A DNA stretch of 64,000 bases from Virgibacillus aidingensis (GCF_010994035.1 NZ_WIXN01000001.1:1-64000); one strand, 5' to 3'; positions 36,776 to 46,907 are shown, counted from the first letter of the stretch. The notes: generated from the sequence alone by a model not told the origin. Program-made: numbers and translations.

Positions 36776-36988
36776 ATGATTAGAATAAATCTGGATGTTA
36801 TGATGGCTAAACGAAAAATGTCGTTAAATAAACTTTCCGAATTAGTTGATATTACACCAGCCAATCTGTCCATTCTAAAAAATGAAAAAGGCAAAGCAAT
36901 CCGCTTCACCACCTTGGATGCATTATGCAAGGCACTAGACTGTCAGCCCGGGGATTTACTGGAATATATAGAAGAGGAAGTGGAGTGA
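36776..36988 (+). CDS. Xre-family helix-turn-helix regulator (YozG-like)
   Basis: 70 residues, almost entirely a Cro/CI DNA-binding domain: MSLNKLSELVDITPANLSIL is the helix-turn-helix, and FTTLDALCKALDCQPGDLLEY closes the fold. Paired with the DUF2975 protein. Confidence 0.85.
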   Translation: MIRINLDVMMAKRKMSLNKLSELVDITPANLSILKNEKGKAIRFTTLDALCKALDCQPGDLLEYIEEEVE

Positions 36989-37139
36989 GAAGTATGGTTT
37001 CTTGAAACTGCCTCATATTCCGGCAAAAAATTTGCCGGTGATTAAGTCTGCAGCCCTAGTTCAATATATATCCCGGGCTCCTTACCGTAATTTTTATAAC
37101 CGATATAATAGAAACAGTTGATACAGGGAGGATTCTAAC

Positions 37140-38060
37140 ATGGCTGAAACAGCAATGGAATTAATTAATGTGAAAAAGACAATTGGCAGCAAAGAAGTTA
37201 TAAAAGGATTATCTTTTGCCATTCACAAAGGAGAAGTATTTGGTTTCATAGGACCAAATGGTGCCGGTAAAACGACCACCATTCGAATGATGGCAGGGCT
37301 GATGAAGTTATCTGACGGGGATGTCCGTATTTTAGAAAAAAGTATTAAATCCGATTATAAAGAAGCAATTCGCGAAGTAGGAGCCATTGTGGAAAACCCG
37401 GAAATGTACCCATTTATGACCGGGCTGCAAAACTTGTCCCATTATGCCCGCATGATACCAGGAATAACAAAGGAGCGGATTCAAGAGGTTATTTCCGTTG
37501 TTGGGCTTGAAAAGGCAATGAAAGAAAAAGTCGGCAAATATTCCCTCGGGATGCGGCAGCGTCTGGGGATAGCCCAAGCATTATTACATAATCCTTCTGT
37601 ATTGATCCTTGACGAACCAACGAATGGCCTGGACCCGGCCGGGATAAGAGAAATTCGCATGTACATTCGCAAATTGGCAACAGAGAAAAATGTCGCTGTT
37701 ATTATCTCTAGTCACCTTTTATCGGAAATCGAATTAATGTGTGATCGAATTGGCGTCATTAAAAATGGCGAACTCGTTACGGTCCAGCAAGTAAATGAAA
37801 GGGCAGGCCAAAAGAACCTAAAACAAGTGCAAATGGAGGTTTCACCTGTCAATCAGGCTATAAAACTATTAAAAACTCATTACCATATTGATGCTGTTCA
37901 AACAGAGGCGTTTCTCCGTTTTCAAAGCAAGAAAGAGAACATCCCTGCACTTATTCAAACCCTGGCAGCCAATGGTATTTCAATATACCAGGTTGGGGCA
38001 GCGAAAGGCTCATTAGAAGATAAATTCTTTGATTTGATTGGAGAGAATACGATTGGGTAA
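37140..38060 (+). CDS. ABC transporter ATP-binding protein (BcrA-like)
   Basis: 306 residues. Walker A GPNGAGKTT (about residues 39-47), Q-loop region, signature YSLGMRQRLGIAQ and Walker B VLILDEPTNGLDP are all intact. The C-terminal extension of about 80 residues is typical of BcrA-type ATPases that export peptide antibiotics or lipids. Good RBS (AGGGAGG). Overlaps its permease by eight bases. Confidence 0.9.
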   Translation: MAETAMELINVKKTIGSKEVIKGLSFAIHKGEVFGFIGPNGAGKTTTIRMMAGLMKLSDGDVRILEKSIKSDYKEAIREVGAIVENPEMYPFMTGLQNLSHYARMIPGITKERIQEVISVVGLEKAMKEKVGKYSLGMRQRLGIAQALLHNPSVLILDEPTNGLDPAGIREIRMYIRKLATEKNVAVIISSHLLSEIELMCDRIGVIKNGELVTVQQVNERAGQKNLKQVQMEVSPVNQAIKLLKTHYHIDAVQTEAFLRFQSKKENIPALIQTLAANGISIYQVGAAKGSLEDKFFDLIGENTIG

Positions 38061-39006
38061 CTTTTTTAACCTGATTCATAATGAACTAACCAAAATTTAT
38101 ATCCAAAAAGCAACTTGGGTGATGTATACCATTTTAGCAGTGGTTATTATCGGTGCTGGAATTATCGTTAACACAGCAGATGATATTAAAGTTTCCTATG
38201 GTGAAGATACATGGCGTGCTGAATTACAGGAAGAAAACGAACAACTGACAACAGAAATGGAAGGAGAGGAATTTCTGGAGTCTATAAACTCGCCATTAAT
38301 TGAAAGAAATAATTACTACTTGGAAAATGACATCCAGCCTGCAGGATACGGGGCATGGAATTTTGTAATGGAAAACAGTATGCTTTTATCCCTTGTTAGT
38401 CTGTTTACCATCATTGTTGCAGCAGGAATTGTGGCAAATGAATTCAGGTGGGGAACGATTAAGCTGTTGCTGATCCGGCCTATTTCAAGAACCAGGATTT
38501 TAGCTTCCAAATATATATCCGTCCTTCTATTTGCCCTGTTTACATTGTTATTTGTGCTAATCTGGTCCTGGATTATTGGTGCCATTTTCTTTGGGATCGA
38601 AGGATGGAATCCATATACGGTACTAAATAAGAGCAGCGGTGTGGAATATGTATCTATTATAAGCGAGATTATTTCCGATTATGGGTATCAGCTTGTCAAT
38701 TTAATCATGATGGCTACCTTCGCATTCATGGTTTCGAGTGTATTCCGCAACAGTGCACTTGCCGTTGGAACCTCCATTTTTCTTATGATGGCAGGAAAAT
38801 CTATTGTTGCTTTTTTCTCTGACCGTGCCTGGGCTAAATATATTTTATTTGCGAATACAGATTTAAGCCAATATACAAATGGAAACGAACCATTAATTGA
38901 GGGGATGTCATTATCCTTTTCCATAACAGTATTGCTTGTTTATTTTGTTTTGTTTTTAGCAGCATCCTGGGGAGTGTTTAAGCAGCGTGATATTGCGGGA
39001 CATTAA
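38053..39006 (+). CDS. ABC-2 type transporter permease
   Basis: 317 residues from a TTG preceded by GGAGAG; the start lies inside the end of the ATPase gene. Six membrane helices with a large extracytoplasmic loop after helix 1 (about residues 40-115), as in BcrB-type permeases. Forms an exporter with the upstream ATPase. Substrate not readable from sequence. Confidence 0.8.
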   Translation: MGNFFNLIHNELTKIYIQKATWVMYTILAVVIIGAGIIVNTADDIKVSYGEDTWRAELQEENEQLTTEMEGEEFLESINSPLIERNNYYLENDIQPAGYGAWNFVMENSMLLSLVSLFTIIVAAGIVANEFRWGTIKLLLIRPISRTRILASKYISVLLFALFTLLFVLIWSWIIGAIFFGIEGWNPYTVLNKSSGVEYVSIISEIISDYGYQLVNLIMMATFAFMVSSVFRNSALAVGTSIFLMMAGKSIVAFFSDRAWAKYILFANTDLSQYTNGNEPLIEGMSLSFSITVLLVYFVLFLAASWGVFKQRDIAGH

Positions 39007-39029
39007 ATCTAGGCTGATTTTCACACGAA

Positions 39030-39263
39030 ATGGTAACTAAAGAATCTTTCATACTACACGGATGTATATACTATTATTTACTTGATGTAACAACAACACA
39101 TGGAGGCCTCCACATAAAATGCAGTCTGACATCAAGATTTTTTAAGCTTATTTACAATATTAATGGCATCCAGCTGGTGTATGAAGGGAAGTTAATGTTC
39201 TATCATAATAAGGAAGCAGATAAAGTACGCGTTCCTGTTCATTTTACCACGGCCGAAATGTGA
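39030..39263 (+). pseudogene. Short ORF of unclear status
   Basis: 77 codons downstream of the permease without a good RBS and without a recognised family. With the next ORF it may be the debris of a gene. Confidence 0.2.
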
Positions 39264-39383
39264 TACTGGTCTGTAAGAAAGGTATCTTTTGTTTAACAGA
39301 TAATGGCCTTGTGATTGAACACCTCTCTCAAAATGGGGATAGTCTCGAAAGTTACTCTCGAGGCTTGTTGGAGGTGAAGAACA

Positions 39384-39505
39384 TGCGTAATCAGTTAAAA
39401 CCAGAATGGTTTAAATTACGGTGGAATAAAACATTTGGTATATTAGTATTCACCACACTAGTTAGGTTGAGCTTTATTAAGATATTCAACCTTGGGAGGA
39501 AATGA
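39384..39505 (+). pseudogene. N-terminal remnant of an ABC-2 permease
   Basis: GGAGGTG is followed by ATG and MRNQLKPEWFKLRWNKTFGI, the typical start of BcrB-type permeases. The protein stops after 40 codons, in the middle of what should be the first membrane helix. Likely a truncated relic next to an intact exporter. Confidence 0.45.
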
Positions 39506-39614
39506 ATATTAGTTTCAAGAAAAAGGTGTGACTTTTAGACAAAATTAGAATAAAGTTAAAATGGAACATGCATTCTGCTTAAATATAACCGGGTAATGAC
39601 AGGAGGTGAAATAA

Positions 39615-40076
39615 ATGAATGAGAAAAATTTATTTGGACAAATGAAGTTCTGGCGTAATTTTATGATCGGGTTTTTAAAGGAGTCTGATGAGGAATCTCT
39701 TCTTCTTATTCCGGATGGTTTTTCAAACAATATGTTGTGGAATGCAGGTCATGTACTTGTTACCTATGATGAATATCTCAGTTCACTGAATGATGGCAGT
39801 AAACAGCTGGAAAAAAAATATTTTCATAGCTTTTCCACTGGAACAAGCCCTGTTGATTGGACAGAGGATCTTCCGCGGGCAGAAGCTATTATTCAAAAAT
39901 TGGAAGCACAGCCGGATGAAATACATAAAAAATTTGAAGACAGGCTGCAGGAGGATTTACCCCAGCCGTTGCCTCTTGAAAGAACAATCGAAGAATTATT
40001 TTGTTTTTTAATTGGTCATGAATGTTACCATTTGGGAACGATTAAAAGTATAAGCAGAATTATTAAGTCTAAATAA
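39615..40076 (+). CDS. DinB-family protein
   Basis: 153 residues, four-helix DinB/YfiT-like fold. Metal-ligand histidines are visible in WNAGHVLVTYDEYL (about residue 45) and the C-terminal GHECYHLGTI (about 134-143). Members bind divalent metal and often act as thiol-dependent transferases. RBS AGGAGG. Confidence 0.75.
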   Translation: MNEKNLFGQMKFWRNFMIGFLKESDEESLLLIPDGFSNNMLWNAGHVLVTYDEYLSSLNDGSKQLEKKYFHSFSTGTSPVDWTEDLPRAEAIIQKLEAQPDEIHKKFEDRLQEDLPQPLPLERTIEELFCFLIGHECYHLGTIKSISRIIKSK

Positions 40077-40323
40077 AATTAAACATTCAGATAATAAGTC
40101 TGGTTCTATTAAGTTGGAGCATCCAGAGGTGCATGGTGAATAAATATAAAAACGATTCCGGATTGCCATTACATCCGGGTATTTATTAAATTACTCCATC
40201 TTGCTTTTTAAAGGGAGTATTTTTTTCTTTTTAAATATAACTTTTACTTATCACATATAATTAAACATTGGTATTTTATTTATTACATTACTTTTCATAC
40301 AATTAAATCAGGAAGAAATTTAA

Positions 40324-41121
40324 ATGATATGGGGTGATGAAATGCCAATTAATTTTCATGATGAGCACAATGAAAACAGCTATAATTCAAGAAATGCTGA
40401 TAAAGGCTGGAAAGAAACAATAAAAAGTTTGACAAAAGGTACGGTCATAAATAAGGCTGCCGACATTGGATGCGGTGGAGGGATCTATACCAAAGCGTTA
40501 TCAGATATGGGAATACCCTATGTAATTGGCGTAGATTTTTCAGTGCCAATGTTAAGAGGGGCTAATCAAAACCTGGCAAAATACGATGGAGGTATTTCCT
40601 TTAAAAAAGGGGATGCATATAAAACCGGCCAGCCCGATGCCTGCTTTGATTTGGTACTGGAAAGGGCACTCATTCACCATTTAGATGATTTACATGCTTG
40701 CTTGAAAGAAGCATATAGAATCTTAAATGAAAATGGGATGCTGATTATTCAAGACAGAACGGCAAGTGACTGTTTTTTAGAGGGGAATAAAAATCATATT
40801 AGAGGATATATATTTGAATTATTTCCGCGTCTTAAAAATATAGAACTGAATAGACGGCATTCGAGCCGTAAAGTAAAAAAGCATCTGGAAATTGCCGGAT
40901 TTAAAGATGTGAAAGCAATCAAATTTTGGGAAACAAGAAAAAAATACAGATCTAAAACTGATTTGCTTAAAGATATTGCATTCAGGAAGGGCCGTTCTAT
41001 TCTTTTTGAGCTCACTGATGCAGAACTACAACAACTGGTGTCATATATTGACAGGAAGTTAAGCGATGAGGAAGCTGTCACAGAGAAAGATCGCTGGACT
41101 GTATGGAAGGCAGTAAAATAA
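40324..41121 (+). CDS. Class I SAM-dependent methyltransferase
   Basis: 265 residues (259 if the second Met at 40342 is used; both have RBS-like sequence). Motif I AADIGCGGGIYTKAL (about residues 44-58), VIGVDFSVPM and LVLERALIHHLDDL are as in the Methyltransf_11 group; the last third is a helical extension. Substrate unknown. Confidence 0.8.
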   Translation: MIWGDEMPINFHDEHNENSYNSRNADKGWKETIKSLTKGTVINKAADIGCGGGIYTKALSDMGIPYVIGVDFSVPMLRGANQNLAKYDGGISFKKGDAYKTGQPDACFDLVLERALIHHLDDLHACLKEAYRILNENGMLIIQDRTASDCFLEGNKNHIRGYIFELFPRLKNIELNRRHSSRKVKKHLEIAGFKDVKAIKFWETRKKYRSKTDLLKDIAFRKGRSILFELTDAELQQLVSYIDRKLSDEEAVTEKDRWTVWKAVK

Positions 41122-41161
41122 AGATCACTTTGTATTAATAGTCTCTGGGAAATACCGATTC

Positions 41162-41359
41162 TTAATAAGTAATAATTTCTTCGTCATCCATATGCGCTTC
41201 GAACATTTTCCCTGCCGGCACAAAAATATTTGATTTTATAAGCTGCTGCTTTGTGAACTCTATATCTTCACTAATTCTACATGCTTCATCTGATAATTTA
41301 CTCCAGGAGATGATGAAAAGTGTTGCGCTGTATTTTAAGATGCAAGGGAATACCTTATT
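41162..41359 (-). pseudogene. C-terminal gene remnant
   Basis: Minus-strand open frame of about 65 codons ending FEAHMDDEEIITY, with protein-like composition (LSDEACRISEDIEFTKQQLI). No start codon follows the upstream stop. The rest of the 670-bp gap shows nothing convincing apart from the promoter at 41693. Confidence 0.35.
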
Positions 41360-41692
41360 TTAATTTGTTTTTTTATTATATGGCCTGTAAAATTTTAGAT
41401 TTAATTTTCTTCTCCAACCTGCCAAAGTACACTTGTTTGCCCTCCTTTCCCTGCCCAAGAGAATATATTTAGTATCTTCCAATGTCGCTTCCATAATAGG
41501 CCCTCTGTAGTTTTACATGTAATTATCAGTTGCAGTGAAATTAGCATTATGACGGCTTCGATTAAGTGATTTTGTTCTTCTGGCTTTCCTCTTACTAACA
41601 TGATCTATATAAATATTAAAAGACCATTAAGTGAAGTATTATAAAATATTGATAATAACATGAACTGTGTAACAAGTTTCCTATTATCGGGC

Positions 41693-41720
41693 TTTACAAA
41701 TTTAAATTACGATGTATAAT
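41693..41720 (+). promoter_or_regulatory. Promoter of the TetR-serine hydrolase pair
   Basis: TTTACA, a 16-bp spacer and TATAAT. A perfect inverted repeat begins seven bases after the -10. Confidence 0.7.
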
Positions 41721-41726
41721 AACTGA

Positions 41727-41746
41727 TATATAACAAATGTTATATA
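41727..41746. promoter_or_regulatory. Putative TetR operator palindrome
   Basis: TATATAAC, spacer AAAT, GTTATATA: perfect 8-bp arms placed around the expected transcription start of the TetR gene, an arrangement typical of autorepression. Confidence 0.65.
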
Positions 41747-41799
41747 TAGTCCGCTACATATATGTTTGAGAAATTATAATTTAAGAAGGAGTGACTGTC

Positions 41800-42375
41800 A
41801 TGGCACCCCAAAAAAAATTTTCCAGGGAACAGATTGTTGATGCAGCTTTTAACATAGCCAATACGGAAGGCATCGACGGTATGACCATAAGAAGAGTAGC
41901 AGATCAATTGGGAAGTTCAATTGCCCCTATTTACGTAAATTTCAATAATGTGGATGAACTGAAACGTGCCGTAGTTAAAAAGGTCGTTAATGTAAGTCAG
42001 CGTATGTTAAACGAACAAAATACCGGAACCCCATTCGGCGATATAGGATCTGCCAGTCTGCAGTTTGCCACGGAGCACCCTGTTCTTTTCAGAGATTTTG
42101 TGATGAAACAAAACGATTATTTACAGGATTATGATCAAGAAATGGGTGATGACCTTCTTGTCAAAATGAAAAAGGATCCGGAGCTTGAAGGTTTCACGGA
42201 TGAGGAACTCAAAACAATATTATTTAAAATGAGAGCATTTCAAATGGGGCTATCCATTATGGCGGCCAATGGATTGCTGCCTGAAGAACTGGATATAGAA
42301 CAAATGAAACAAATACTGGACAGTGTTGCGGAAGATGTCGTGATTGCTGCACGCCTACGCAAGGAAAAGGATTAA
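41800..42375 (+). CDS. TetR family transcriptional regulator
   Basis: 191 residues from the ATG after AAGGAG. Helix-turn-helix MTIRRVADQLGSSIAPIYVN (about residues 28-47). The C-terminal domain resembles the TetR_C_33-like group of regulators. It probably binds the palindrome at 41727 and controls itself and the downstream serine hydrolase, 50 bp away. Confidence 0.85.
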   Translation: MAPQKKFSREQIVDAAFNIANTEGIDGMTIRRVADQLGSSIAPIYVNFNNVDELKRAVVKKVVNVSQRMLNEQNTGTPFGDIGSASLQFATEHPVLFRDFVMKQNDYLQDYDQEMGDDLLVKMKKDPELEGFTDEELKTILFKMRAFQMGLSIMAANGLLPEELDIEQMKQILDSVAEDVVIAARLRKEKD

Positions 42376-42425
42376 AAACAATAAAGTGCGTATCAAATTA
42401 ATTACATAATTCAGGAGGTGCCATA

Positions 42426-43490
42426 ATGGTCAAAAAAATGGACGAAGCATTTCTCGATCAGACTGTCCGGCAAATGATAAAAAAAAGAAACAATTTTGGA
42501 GCTGTCCTCTGTGTGGAGCAAGGAGACGATGCCTTTTCCTGGGCTGGTGCAGCAGGCAACATGGAAGCAGATGACCAATACTTTATTGCCAGTGTCACGA
42601 AATTATATGTTACAGCTGTTGCTTTGAAGTTAAGATCGGAAAATTTGCTGCAATTGGAAGATTGCATAGCAAATTATTTATCCAAAGATATTGTCCGTGG
42701 CATTCATGTTCTGGATGGAGTTGACTATTCCCATGACATTACAATTAAACATTTGATTTCCAATACATCAGGAATACCGGATTATTTTGCCTGTAAGCAT
42801 TCTGATGGCAAAACGGTGGCATCACAGCTTTTCCAAGGCAATGATGAGGAGTGGCCACTGGAAAAAACATTAGATCTGATAAAAGGGAATAAACCGAAAT
42901 TTAAACCGGGACAAAAGGGGAAAGTCAATTATTCGGATACAAACTATCAGCTTTTAGGAAGAATTATGGAAAACGTTACAGGACTGAGCATGACAGAAAT
43001 ATTTCAGACATTTATATTTGATAAGCTGAATCTTTCAAAAACATATGTATATGAAGATGTAAATGATACCAAGCCTGTGCCATTATATTATAAATCCAAT
43101 GCTGTGCATGTCCCGCTGTATATGTCTTCCATTGCTCCGGAAGGGGGTATTGTGTCGACCGCCAAAGATACGATGACTTTCTTAAAAGCTTTTTTCAACG
43201 GCTATTTTTTTCCGACAGAGCAACTGGAAGAACTGAAGCAATGGAATAGAATCTATTTTCCCGGACAATTTTATTATGGCATCGGTTTGGAAAAACTGTG
43301 GGTGCCGCGAATTCTCTCACCGTCCAATCCGATTAAAGAAATACTGGGTTTTTGGGGTCAGTCCGGTGCGTTCGCCTTTTATAATCCTGAGCGTGACGTA
43401 TACTTTACAGGTACTGTTAATCAAAGCAGCGGTTTTGGACATAGTGCGGCTTTTAATGCCATGATAAAAATAATTAGAGCATGCGCTTAA
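42426..43490 (+). CDS. Beta-lactamase-family serine hydrolase
   Basis: 354 residues. SxxK motif SVTK (about residues 57-60), YxN-type motif YSDTNYQLLG (about 174) and a C-terminal GFWGQSGAF region resemble class C beta-lactamase/DD-peptidase or esterase relatives. No signal peptide or membrane anchor, so an intracellular esterase is more likely than a beta-lactamase. RBS AGGAGG. Paired with the TetR gene upstream. Confidence 0.8.
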   Translation: MVKKMDEAFLDQTVRQMIKKRNNFGAVLCVEQGDDAFSWAGAAGNMEADDQYFIASVTKLYVTAVALKLRSENLLQLEDCIANYLSKDIVRGIHVLDGVDYSHDITIKHLISNTSGIPDYFACKHSDGKTVASQLFQGNDEEWPLEKTLDLIKGNKPKFKPGQKGKVNYSDTNYQLLGRIMENVTGLSMTEIFQTFIFDKLNLSKTYVYEDVNDTKPVPLYYKSNAVHVPLYMSSIAPEGGIVSTAKDTMTFLKAFFNGYFFPTEQLEELKQWNRIYFPGQFYYGIGLEKLWVPRILSPSNPIKEILGFWGQSGAFAFYNPERDVYFTGTVNQSSGFGHSAAFNAMIKIIRACA

Positions 43491-43638
43491 CTTTGTGGAA
43501 GTACTGTTCGATCAAGAGAAAAAAAGATTGGCGCATATAAATAAAGAATGAATTCAAACCTTCTTATCATGCTATTCGATGGGCTATCACACTGTCTCAC
43601 GTTACCATTGTTAATTTTTATCTCCCAATGGAGAATCC

Positions 43639-43905
43639 ATGCCATATAAAATATTCAAATACCAATCCTATTCAAAATTCATTCAATATCAGCCTGATAT
43701 TCAAAAACTAAAAAACAATAAAGTGAATTTAATTTTTGCGGCAGGCGAATTATCACTCCACAAAGAAAAATACATTGCACGCATATCCTTGATCCTATTA
43801 AGATATTTTCAGACAGAGTTGGCTTTTTTCCCGGGTCATCATCTATCGTATTTCGACGCTTCTAATAAGTGGACTAATGCTTTGGAAGATGCCTTAACCA
43901 ATTAA
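43639..43905 (+). pseudogene. C-terminal remnant of an alpha/beta hydrolase
   Basis: 88 codons that read like the end of a hydrolase: a strand (VNLIFAAGE) that would carry the acid residue, then FPGHHLSYFD with the catalytic His. The N-terminal two thirds, including the nucleophile, are missing. Confidence 0.5.
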
Positions 43906-44069
43906 AGTAAGTATTATTACTGTGGAAAAGATCAATATAGAGTTGCTAGTCCATAGGTGCAATTCTTAAATAAAGCTGTGAATAAGAGCAATCGAAAAGA
44001 AATTTCCAGCATTTTAATATGCTAAACTCTTAGTGGAAAACCGAAACGTCAAAAAGGTGGGATTTTATT

Positions 44070-44549
44070 ATGGCAAATGCGCCAAATAATAGGAGAACGG
44101 ATACTGCTTCAAAAATGATTAAGGCATCACCTCAAACCATTTATCAGTCGTTCATAAACCCGGAAGCATTGGTTTCATGGCTTCCGCCAAAAGGAATGTC
44201 GGGATGCATAGATAAGTTCGAACCTTGTGAGGGAGGAACGTACAGGATTACCCTCACGTACGAAGTGGATCACCCTGGGAAGACTTCCGAAAACACTGAT
44301 GTAGCCCGGGGAAAGTTTTTGGAACTGGTTCCAGACAAGCGTATTGTACAATCAATTGAATTTGATTCCGAGGATCCGGCATTCTCGGGTGAGATGGTAC
44401 AGAAATGGCTTTTGGAACCCACTTCAGAAGGAACAAAAGTCACTATTATTTGTGAAAACGTGCCTTGGGGAATACAAAAGGAGGATCACGACGAAGGATT
44501 AATGTCTACTCTTGAGAATCTTGCTATTTTTACCGAAGACAAACAATAA
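44070..44549 (+). CDS. SRPBCC (AHSA1/START-like) domain protein
   Basis: 159 residues. Opening KMIKASPQTIYQSFINPEAL with WLPPKGMSG, the GGTYRITLTYE centre and KWLLEPTSEGTKVTIICENV near the end are typical of polyketide-cyclase/AHSA1 domains that bind hydrophobic ligands. Partner unknown. RBS AAAGGTGG. Confidence 0.75.
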   Translation: MANAPNNRRTDTASKMIKASPQTIYQSFINPEALVSWLPPKGMSGCIDKFEPCEGGTYRITLTYEVDHPGKTSENTDVARGKFLELVPDKRIVQSIEFDSEDPAFSGEMVQKWLLEPTSEGTKVTIICENVPWGIQKEDHDEGLMSTLENLAIFTEDKQ

Positions 44550-44685
44550 AAATTATTTATGGATGAGGCACCCTGATAATGTTCGGTTGCAGTTGGTTTT
44601 TTAGATGAAAATTGAAGTAAAACTGTAATCCAATATTTTTTCATTAGAAAATCAATTCCAAAGCAATAAAATTCCTGGACTGGTT

Positions 44686-44716
44686 CATTATGATTCAGTC
44701 TTTTTTCTTTTTTAAC
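44686..44716 (+). terminator. Terminator of the SRPBCC gene
   Basis: GACTG and CAGTC enclose a 13-nt loop, followed by TTTTTTCTTTTTT. Confidence 0.6.
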
Positions 44717-45297
44717 AATATACACTATGTATAATTTAATTGGATCGATTGTGCACATTTAGAACGAGGAGGGAAGAAGCTCTGTTTGAACGGACGATGT
44801 TTAGCAGCATAAGGCAAAGTGAGCAGCGAAGCCCGTTTATCCTAAGAAAATTCATCCCTTTTGACTAATCCTATAGAAGGCTGCTCAGTTAATTAGGAAT
44901 TTTGAATTTCGATTTTACAAGAAGTTTATTCACTTACCTCTTGTGTTATTGCACTAGCGAAATAACCACATTTTTGAAGCCTCTCAATAACCCGGCTGAT
45001 TTAATGCTGCTTCGGTAAAGAAGCCTAATTTGCTACAAAAAGAAACAGTATAATCAGTAACTGTTCCTTTTCTCAACTTAATTATATCATAATAAAACAA
45101 AAAAATTTAGTCTTTTTTTAATTTACTAAAATTGGTATTATTAATTCTGTCTTGATATGGAGTGATAAATGGGAGGGGTAGAAATGAAACAATATGTGCT
45201 TGTGTTTCGTGCTCACGATGACTAAGGATGGACAATGGCTCAGGATAAATGGGAACAGAAGGGTATATACCAAAATAAATATAAGGAGTGTATCAGT
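44717..45297. other. Intergenic, with a short coding relic
   Basis: A TATAAT-like box lies near 44727. At 45184 an ATG opens MKQYVLVFRAHDD before a TAA, then an open frame (GWTMAQDKWEQK...) runs into the arr gene. This looks like an N-terminal fragment of another gene abutting arr. Otherwise nothing identified. Confidence 0.3.
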
Positions 45298-45714
45298 ATG
45301 ATTGACAAAAAAGATATCTTAGATGACGGTCCTTTTTTCCATGGTACAAAAGCAGAACTGAAAATTGGAGATTTATTGGAACCGCAACACGTATCAAATT
45401 ACCAAGATAAAAAATCGAACCATATATACTTTACTGCAACATTAGATGCTGCTAAATGGGGGGCTGAGTTGGCAGCATCTAAATTAAAGGAAAGAATTTA
45501 TATTATTGAACCTTTGGGTGATTTTGAAAATGATCCGAACGTAACTGATCAAAGATTTCCCGGAAATCCAACCCGTTCGTACAGGTCTAAATCCCCTTTG
45601 AAAATAATAGCTGAATTAGGTTCATGGAATAGACATTCCGATGAAGAAATAAATCAGATGCAGACATCATTAAAAAAGTTACGTGAACAAGGAAAAGCGA
45701 TAATGTATGATTAA
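45298..45714 (+). CDS. arr: NAD(+)--rifampin ADP-ribosyltransferase
   Basis: Inactivates rifamycins by ADP-ribosylation of the ansa-chain hydroxyl. 138 residues from the ATG after AAGGAG, the usual Arr length. GPFFHGTKAELKIGDLL (His15), NHIYFTATLDAAKWGAELA (Tyr44) and DQRFPGNPTRSYRS (Asp84) contain the positions expected of the catalytic triad. Chromosomal, with no mobile element adjacent; arr is widespread in environmental Firmicutes. Confidence 0.9.
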   Translation: MIDKKDILDDGPFFHGTKAELKIGDLLEPQHVSNYQDKKSNHIYFTATLDAAKWGAELAASKLKERIYIIEPLGDFENDPNVTDQRFPGNPTRSYRSKSPLKIIAELGSWNRHSDEEINQMQTSLKKLREQGKAIMYD

Positions 45715-45923
45715 TCCCTGAGGGGTACTTTTCAACATGGTGTCATGGTTTTTTGGGGAATAAGGGTTTGTTTTAAAATAATAACTAAATAGTATTTATA
45801 AAATATGAAACTGTTCAATTAATCATATTCCAAAACTGCAAAGTGGTGCTAAGTAAATAAAGAAAAATACTTCAGCAATTGATACTCATCACTTGTAAGT
45901 TTTAGAAATAAAGGAGTAGACTT

Positions 45924-46586
45924 ATGAAAAAAAAGCAAAATCGTCTGCAATTGCCAAATGTCGTGTCACGTGATGAATGGCTTATCGCTCGTAAGGAGCT
46001 GCTGACCAAAGAAAAGGAATTTACTAAGGCGCGGGATTCGCTGAATGCCGAACGCCGCCGACTTCCAATGGTGGAAGTTGACAAGGATTATGTCTTTGAG
46101 GGTCCGCATGGCAAGGTGCCTTTGCTTGATTTGTTTGAAGGACGTCCTCAACTTATTGTGCACCACTTTATGTTTGATCCGGATTAGGAAGCAGGCTGTC
46201 CGGCTTGCTCGCTTGCTGCGGACAATATTGGCCAACTTGCTCATTTGCACGCACGTAACACGTCGCTTGCTCTGGTATCCCGCGCTCCGTTTTCCAAGCT
46301 TAAAAAGTATAAAGAACGCATGGGGTGGGAGATTCCCTGGTACTCATCATACGATAGTGTTTTTAACTATGATTTTCATGTTACGCTGGACGAATCCGTT
46401 GCTCCAATTGAATATAACTATTTGACCAAGGAGGAACTGATTCAGAAAGGCGTACCTGTTGATTCAGAACAGTCAATGGAAGTGCCTGGCGTAAGTGCCT
46501 TTCTTCGTGATGGTAATGGCAGCATATGGCTGCGTCGTCATGATGAATATGAACACACTTTTGGCTCGGGATCTTGCTGCCACTAA
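45924..46586 (+). pseudogene. DUF899-family thioredoxin-like gene with an amber stop
   Basis: The frame codes for a 220-codon DUF899 protein ([18 protein letters not shown] at the start, GCPACSLAADNIG with the CxxC, ending in GSGSCCH) but is broken by one TAG at 46185-46187. The family has Trp here (FDPDW-EAGCP), so TGG changed to TAG. The remaining sequence is intact, so the mutation is recent or is read through. Confidence 0.8.
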
Positions 46587-46608
46587 TCAATCCAGATTGA
46601 CAAATATT

Positions 46609-46655
46609 AAAATCGGGGGCTTTTTTTGGATAAGAAAGTTCCCGATTTTATTAAA
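46609..46655 (+). terminator. Terminator after the DUF899 gene
   Basis: AAAATCGGG pairs with CCCGATTTT, and a further T-rich run lies in the loop. Confidence 0.65.
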
Positions 46656-46666
46656 CCATTAACCAG

Positions 46667-46907
46667 ACCGTGAAAAATTTAATAAACGTGCAGCATCTAT
46701 TTTGGCCGAAAAATCAGAATTGATACAATTTTCCTTAGCATCTTTGGTCTTAGTTACACAATTTCCGGTATTTTCTCTGCCGAAGGGAATTTTCTTTGGC
46801 ATGCCGTTCCTTCTATTCCAGAGATGATTGTTAAAATCCCTATTTTAATCTTGATTGGTCTTTGGAAAACCCGAAGCTGTCGATTTGCATCTTCATTTGT
46901 GAATTAA
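46667..46907 (+). pseudogene. Membrane-protein remnant
   Basis: An open frame without a start codon reads FGRKIRIDTIFLSIFGLSY to VPSIPEMIVKIPILILIGLW and ends at TAA 46905. Hydrophobic and protein-like, probably a relic. The rest of the gap to 47311 shows nothing. Confidence 0.3.

Noticed and set aside
39260-39505. Group II intron maturase remnant
   Set aside because: Considered for the 81-codon frame, but the readable part matches the start of an ABC-2 permease better, and no intron RNA core was seen.
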